Shown here: positions 58,601 through 64,000 of the stretch, in pieces
Layout of the letters: every line of letters starts with the position of its first letter
Position numbering within the stretch: the stretch's first letter is position 1
Source of the DNA: Aptenodytes patagonicus
Taxonomy: Eukaryota > Chordata > Aves > Sphenisciformes > Spheniscidae
DNA: 64,000 bases
Reading direction: 5' to 3'
NCBI RefSeq assembly: GCF_965638725.1
Contig: NC_134982.1
Location: forward strand, 41,406,799 to 41,470,798
Made by a program: the position numbers and the translations under genes
Notes under the pieces: model-generated
Told to the model about the DNA's origin: nothing
Database searches by the model: none
The model's input: the letters and a program-made list of their open reading frames with translations, nothing else

Positions 58601-61600
58601 TCTCATACCTACCTGTAAGGCTTGTCTTGTGGTCTATTATTTAGCTTTGTTATTTCAAAGCTTCATTACAACCTCTTGTTCTCAGGTCCACAAGCACTGA
58701 AAATCTACAGTTTCCTCTTCAGCGACTGGGTGCTTGCAAGTGCTTAGAATACCTAAAGAGAGGCCTTTGTGTCTCCTTGGAAATGATTTAGGATAGTTTG
58801 AAGTTGTACAAAGTATCTGTGTATTAAATCAACTTTTCCAATACTCTGGAGTTAAACTAAGTTATCAAAGGGGATAATATCTGCAAATAATCTGTTCACT
58901 TGTTTTCAGATTGTTCTTGTCTGACAAAGGAACTTCAGCCTTCAGTGAAGTTTGTGTATGGCAGGAACTTCACAATACCTTAAAGATGTTTAAACTCCTT
59001 CAAATGGTGAAATATTTTGACTACCTACCAGTTTCAACTAAAATTATCTCATATTCCTTCAGGTTTGTGAGCAGAATGCAATTTTTAGATGAAACACAAG
59101 AGGGTGACAAGTGTTTAGGAGTCTCAGCAAAGCAAATTATTGCAACAAAGAATTGCTCATTTAAATTTCCGCAAACTGTACTTGTCCAGTACAAGTACTG
59201 TACTTCCAGGCTACTGGAAGGTTGTACGAATAATTTATATTCTACACTTGAAAGTGATTCAGTAAGGATAAAACAGCTCAAAATCAATATATAAAATAAG
59301 CATATTACTAAGTAAACCTAAGAACCCAGATAAAACAAGTGCAAGAGTAGCTGGGAAGGGAAACCACGTATGAGTTTGGGATAAGTTTTCCTTTCCGTAT
59401 CTCAGCTAATTTATTCTCACCTTTTGTGAGAACAATATATATTGTAGGAAAAAGATCTCCCCTTTTTTGTCCCCTGCCCATCTTCTGTCTTCTCTATTTC
59501 CCCATTACACCCTCCAGAAATTCAAATACAGTCCTGAGAAGACCTGTTTGGTGACATTTTCATTACATCTTTCAAACTTCCATTAATAGTTCCCAATGGT
59601 GTTTTTTGACAACTACAAAAATGTTACACTGAAAAGACTTGGGACCAGTTCTTTAGCAGGCAGCGAGCTCATCTCTGCTAACTGAAATAGTAATAAATTT
59701 TTACTTATGTATGGATTTGCTCTCTGCTAAATCATACAAGTTCTGCTAAAACTTTGCTAATTGTATGAATCAGTATGTGCACACTGATCATGAAAAACAT
59801 GCCAGTGAACCAGGATAACCGATACACTATATGACTATATTCTGCAGATGCAACTGCGTCTTAAACAACCACGGTGCATATCCTGTTTAAACTTTGTGCT
59901 TTTCTCTGACTGAGGAGTGACTTGCATGATGTTTTGATTTGCTGGAAATACAGTGACAAACTGCCTCACTGAGAGCTCAAAAAGCACAAACAAAATTAGA
60001 AACTGATGACAAACAGGATGCTTGATTTTATAGTAATTGCACAGCTTTTCCTCTAAGTGTTGGTTGCTGAGAAAACAGTCTTTCCAATTAGTGTCATAAA
60101 CGTACAAGCACTAATGATTAAGAAGCCTGAGGATCTTTGCAAAGAAAATGTACAACCCTGAAAAATCATTAAGTTTCTATTATTAAACATCCATATGAAT
60201 ACTCTTCTGTAATGAGCCTAGTATGGGTATGAGAGACTGAAGGATATCTCTGTCCAGCAGATACCATTTTAGACCTCACTCTGGCACCAGAAAATCTGTG
60301 AATTCAGCCACCTTGTAAAGGCAAGGGAGACATAATTTCAAAAACAGCTGTAGTTCTCTGTGTACATCCTAAAGAAATTTCTTACCTTGGCTTCCTCCTA
60401 GAGTGGCTAGTTGAAAAGCATCTTCAAGTCTTAGTCCTGTTTCATTAATTTTATTGATCTGAAGGCTATTAGATGCTATCATTGTTTTTCTGATGGCATC
60501 AAGCATAGAGGCTGAATATCCACCGGCAACATCTAGAAGGGATCAGACTCTTAGAAACAAGCTCTGGGAATAATCCTCTGGGTTAAATTTCTATGAGCTT
60601 TAATTAAATATTACGAAGTGGCAGATGTGGTAAACACAAAAAGTTTTACTGCTAAGCACTGTCTCTGAATGTGTAATTCCTAATAAAGGTGCTCTCACAT
60701 ACAAAGTCAAGTAAATAGGACACAACACAGAATAACAGAAACCTGAAAAGTTGTTGTTCAAGCCCTGTTTACTCTCACGACAGGAACAGAACTTTCTTCA
60801 TTCATTTTTGGTTTTCTTTTTAAACACTTTTGGACCAGCTCTAGATTTCAGTACTCTAGACTTCATTACTCTAGAAGTAGTGGGAAAAAAAAAGCAGGTC
60901 CGTAAGTTGGAGACATGCTGACTTTTAAATACAAACAAGTAGGCATGTTTTTGAATCTCCCAACGGTTTCCAAAAGAAACCGTTTTTACAGCAAATTACT
61001 AACCTGTGCCAAGGCCAAGCTTCACGTTGTGTTTCAGGACCTTTTGCACATTTAAGACACCGCTGCGCAACCTGGATTGGAAGAAGAAACGTGTTCTGTG
61101 TGATACAGACAGAGAAAGTTCAGGAAGAGTAGGGCTACAGAGCTGTTTCATGACAAAGGCTCTCAGAACATGTTCAATAGATTGGGTTTATTAAACTGGG
61201 ATGGAGCATTTGCATTCATACACCTGAAACATGGGGTTTAATCGGTAAAAATGAAGGCAGTTTTTCTCAGTTAAAAACTCCCATGGTTTTATAGTTATCT
61301 GCTGAAAACAGATATACCTGTGAAAAAATCCAAATAGGATGTAAAGTATATTCCAGGAGATGGGAAGTCATTTCATGAGCTCCAGTAAGTCATCACAAAC
61401 AAGATAATGATTATGTTAAAGGCAAAATTAGTGTTAGCATTCAGTACAGTATCCTGGCTGGATACCATACAGTATCTCATTTCTGCTTAATAGAAAGAAG
61501 ACTATATAGCCCATTCCCATTTCCCCAAAACATATGCATACTTTGGGGGGAAGGGAGATGGCCTGAATCTGCCACTGATAGAACAGTCAAAAGAAATAAA

Positions 61601-61947
61601 GTTTAAAAAAAGAAATATATATATATATATATGACTATACTGAAAGATCACAAGTCAGTCCAGAGCATACCACACAGAAGTGGAGCATGAATGGTCATGC
61701 TCAATCCAACATGTCACTTCTGGTGGAATGGGGTATCATATACATAGCCTTGTAACAGTAGGCTGGACTCAGGGTACTATGTGAACAGCAGCTTTATTTA
61801 ATTGTACAGCATTCTTTTTTATTCTTTTTTTTTTCTTTTTTTAACTTACGAAAAATTAGAATTGGGGCAATGTGAAATTGCAGCTCCACGAAGACTAAAA
61901 AGTTTCAGCTCTTCTTCAGAAAGATAACAGGCATGAGCCATCACTGT
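55571..61947 (-). CDS. GDA: GDA (guanine deaminase, cypin), C-terminal 176 residues, partial
   Basis: Six minus-strand exons (61850-61947, 61004-61071, 60386-60532, 57844-57962, 56701-56728, 55571-55641) join in consistent phase with GT-AG introns and end at TAA. Guanine deaminase is a cytosolic metal-dependent amidohydrolase converting guanine to xanthine and ammonia. As cypin it also binds PSD-95 and shapes dendrites. This part contains TVMAH, with a conserved active-site-region histidine, HCPNSN, GLGTDVAGGYS with the metal/catalytic aspartate, IGNFEVGKEFDALLIN of the second beta-sandwich, and the terminal PDZ ligand SSSV. The HxH metal motif and HISE motif belong to exons beyond 64000. Relative to human GDA as I recall it, about four residues are absent at one exon end. 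No stop or frameshift interrupts the frame, so the gene appears functional. Confidence 0.96.
56451..56630. repeat. AT-rich TAAATA/TTAATA low-complexity block in last GDA intron
   Basis: About 180 bp almost only A and T, with irregular repeats of AAATAAATATTAATAAATG type. It lies within 75 bp of the GDA microexon. It resembles a degenerate AT minisatellite and has no coding content. Confidence 0.75.
56701..56728 (-). CDS. GDA: GDA 28-nt microexon
   Basis: The exon lies between acceptor TTTTTTTATAG and donor GTATGT and encodes DTLQKFLYL plus the first base of a glycine codon. The phase joins exactly with GAG| upstream and |GTGATGAT downstream, giving DTLQKFLYLGDDRN. The matching human segment AVIQKFLYLG has the same length, so the short exon looks ancestral. 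Confidence 0.9.
57844..57962 (-). CDS. GDA: GDA exon encoding ALGLDDVIGNFEVG...SADNFE
   Basis: Acceptor TTCCTCAG at 57963-57970 side and donor GAG|GTAATC at 57844/57843. It encodes 39 full codons with GNFEVGKEFDALLIN, the conserved return of the chain to the small beta domain in amidohydrolases. Read-through beyond the donor stays open for 64 codons but loses all similarity to the family. Confidence 0.95.
60386..60532 (-). CDS. GDA: GDA exon encoding DVAGGYSASMLDAIRK...TLGGSQ
   Basis: Acceptor CCTTCTAG before 60532 and donor CAAG|GTAAG at 60386/60385. It carries the aspartate of GTDVAGG (codon split with the preceding exon), a metal and catalytic residue in guanine deaminase, and the helix ATLGGSQA typical of the family. 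Confidence 0.95.
61004..61071 (-). CDS. GDA: GDA exon encoding LRSGVLNVQKVLKHNVKLGLGT
   Basis: A 68-nt exon with acceptor CAATCCAG and donor CAG|GTTAGT. The donor GTTAGT is slightly off consensus. Phases fit both neighbours; the joined sequence NSNFSLRSGVLN corresponds to NSNLSLSSGFLN in human. Confidence 0.93.
61615..61632. repeat. (AT)9 microsatellite in GDA intron
   Basis: Nine AT units in the intron between the 61004-61071 and 61850-61947 exons. Short and uninterrupted. Confidence 0.9.
61850..61947 (-). CDS. GDA: GDA exon encoding TVMAHACYLSEEEL...HCPNSNFS
   Basis: Acceptor TTTCTTTAG and donor TTC|GTAAGT. The exon contains VMAH, a conserved histidine of the active-site region, and HCPNSN, a motif of the chlorohydrolase/guanine deaminase branch of amidohydrolases. 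It is the most 5' GDA exon visible here. Confidence 0.95.
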
Positions 61948-64000
61948 CTAAAGAAAAACAGAATCGTCCATTTACTCAACATTGCATTTACTTCAGTGCC
62001 TGTGATTTTTGCTGCACTGCTTTTAACAGCCAAAAGGACACCTGTTACCTGTTACCATCAAGGGAAATTAATGCACTTCTTGAATGAAGCTCTTGAAATC
62101 AACAGGGGAGAAAGTCTCATTAACTTCAGTATGCCTGACATACCACTCCCTCAGCTTTTTTTCATTTATTAATGTAAGAAGATAGGGTGCTGACTCTTGC
62201 AGTGACTGCTGTGATGTAAGAGCTTCAAGGAACAAAAGCAAGAATTCCCCAGTTGCCCTAGCACTGTAGTAACCTGATGATTTATATTTCGTAGCTAACA
62301 CAGAGATTAAGTACTGGGGCTAGGAGTACATCAGATACAATGGAAGATGTATGTACTCTCAGCACGTTTCCCATTGTCTCTCCAAATGTTTGCACCAGGT
62401 AGATATATATGTGGAACGTTCTTCAATTAAAATAATCCAATTTGTTATGCAACTGATTAATGACGTTTCTTTCTTGGCCTACATAGCTGACTTTAAAAAT
62501 AAGTTCACAAGCAGCAAACACAAAACATAGAAGTATAGGATAGTATCATTTAATAGGACATAAACCCAGACAAATCTACTTAGAATTACCTCATATGCCA
62601 AATGCCCACTCAAAGAGAAGAGCAAGAGCTCTGTTAGGCTTTGCAATCTGCTGATAAAAATGAGAACAGCACAGGGACCGTTTCCACTGAGCATCTCCTA
62701 ATATCACTGTACCCTTGCTGTCTCTATTCATCAAGCTCAAATGTAACTGAAAATACAATGAGAATAGCCACATCTTAAGTTAAGGACCTACATATGGTAG
62801 CTGCTGAACCATATGTCTGCTGATCTGTACTTCTTTTTAAAAAGAAGGAAATATCTCAGCCACAGCTCTGAAAAACATACTTTTAAAACATTAAAAAAAA
62901 ATTAATTTGGTGCCTTAGTTTTGGTGGTTGGGAAGGGGGGAATGTCTGCGGTTTTGTTATGCTTGTGTTTAATAGAATGCTTCCCCAACCAACCAGTAGC
63001 CTGGCACCAGAAAGCACCGGTAACCTTGATTTTCAGTGACCATTTTCAGTGCTGGACATATAAAAGTCTGACAGAATTGAGACCTATGTTTTTGCAGCAG
63101 TAATATTCTCTTTAGTACACTGACACAACAAATCAGCGTGCATAGGACTGTGTGAGAGAACGAAAGTTAATACTGTGTACATTCTTAAGTAGTCTATATT
63201 GATTTCTCAGGTAAAAAGGACTGTAAATATGTAATTTATTGGGGTGCATTTTCTAAGACAGAAATGGGAGTTCAATAGCTAATTCCCAAGGAGTTCCCAG
63301 CTGCCCTTTGTGCCTCTGAAAATTCTCTCCTAAAATTTTAAACCAATTTGACTGATGTTTAAGCACTCTGACTGTAGTCAGGCTGTTCATATTCACTCTT
63401 GCATGGGCTCTCCACTATCTAATAAGGTGTGCCCTTGCACTCCAACCTGTACTTAGTGTGGGCTGATATCAGATCTCCTTGCATTTATCTCACCAGCACA
63501 AAGCTTCAATGAATTTCAACTCTTCAGGCTGCTGTGCCTCTCAATACTTGGTAAAATCAGCTAATGAGATGGGAGTGCTTTTGGATAGTCGGCACAGTAA
63601 AGTGTACCTGTCTGTATGTGAGATTCACTCACAGAACAGAACAGGACAAGCTGCTTGTCTGTAGGAAACTGTCAGAAATGAAGTTGGTCCTACCATAACA
63701 CCATAGAACAAATCTTCAGGCAAAACCAGGGCGCAAGAACATTGTAATATAAGGATAACTGGTACTGCCCAAGGATTACCAGCTGCTACAATACCAGCTT
63801 TACCCAGTCTCCTTCTGATCCCACCGCCCCAACTCTCTACGGAGCCCTTGGAAAACGGATCAGGGAGCATAAAATACCTTTATTGTTCACCTCTCCTAAA
63901 ATGCTTAGGAAAAGTGTGGGCTTGTCTAAAGTTCCAATACCTTGACCAACACCTGTGCAACACAGAACATAAAACCAATTTACTCTCCCCCAGATGTCAC
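61948..64000 (-). other. GDA: GDA intron, continues past window
   Basis: At least 2.05 kb of intron. I looked for the preceding GDA exon (the part after HISENRDEVE in the family) and found no matching sequence, so it should lie beyond 64000. No repeat family was recognised in this stretch. Confidence 0.6.

Noticed and set aside
58911-59294. 127-codon plus-strand open frame in a GDA intron
   Set aside because: Antisense to an 88-codon frame, no domain, no Kozak or splice support.
57241-64000. Search for the upstream GDA exons with HISE and HxH motifs
   Set aside because: No matching sequence found in this part; they should lie past the right edge.
1-64000. CRISPR arrays, tRNA or rRNA genes, bacterial-type operons, or a new defence-like system
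   Set aside because: Nothing in the window has the regular spacing, clover-leaf blocks, dense coding or operon layout these would need; the sequence is ordinary vertebrate genic and intergenic DNA.

Overview
The window looks like avian nuclear DNA. It carries three CR1 LINE copies with the bird-type 3' end (tandem ATTCTATG units) and an ERVL-type LTR of a kind common in bird genomes. Its two genes, ZFAND5 and GDA, are neighbours on human 9q21, a region that corresponds to the bird Z chromosome. The species cannot be fixed from sequence alone, and Z linkage is inferred from synteny.

Layout. Positions 1-10080 are upstream intergenic DNA with no gene I can support. They hold a 179-bp hAT-type MITE with an exact 8-bp target duplication, then the 3' part of an ERVL-like provirus (broken integrase, no env, one 613-bp LTR). 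A CpG island of about 2.5 kb (10080-12590) follows and is the ZFAND5 promoter region. It shows a GC-rich exon 1a ending at 10853 and, as a prediction, a second TATA-box promoter with exon 1b ending at 12497. The ZFAND5 coding sequence lies on + in five exons (14525-29003, 211 aa) and can be read without a break. Its fourth intron is 12.8 kb, against 0.25-0.42 kb for the other introns inside the coding sequence, and holds three CR1 copies, two of them a close inverted pair. The 3' UTR ends near 30495.

From about 30.5 to 55.5 kb there is a long gene-free stretch between two convergent genes. It has simple repeats, including a 216-nt pyrimidine tract, and possible distal poly(A) sites for GDA. 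From 55571 to 61947 six exons on the minus strand encode the C-terminal 176 residues of GDA (guanine deaminase/cypin). They include a 28-nt microexon and the terminal SSSV PDZ ligand. The upstream GDA exons lie beyond 64000.

ZFAND5 (ubiquitin-binding, proteasome-activating A20/AN1 zinc finger protein) and GDA (purine catabolism, PSD-95 binding) have no known shared pathway. The tail-to-tail arrangement is simply the conserved vertebrate order. I found no bacterial-style system, CRISPR array, RNA gene or clearly new coding system. The points most worth checking are the intronic inverted CR1 pair, the predicted second ZFAND5 promoter, the in-frame upstream ATG in exon 1a, the hAT MITE and the structure-prone pyrimidine tract.
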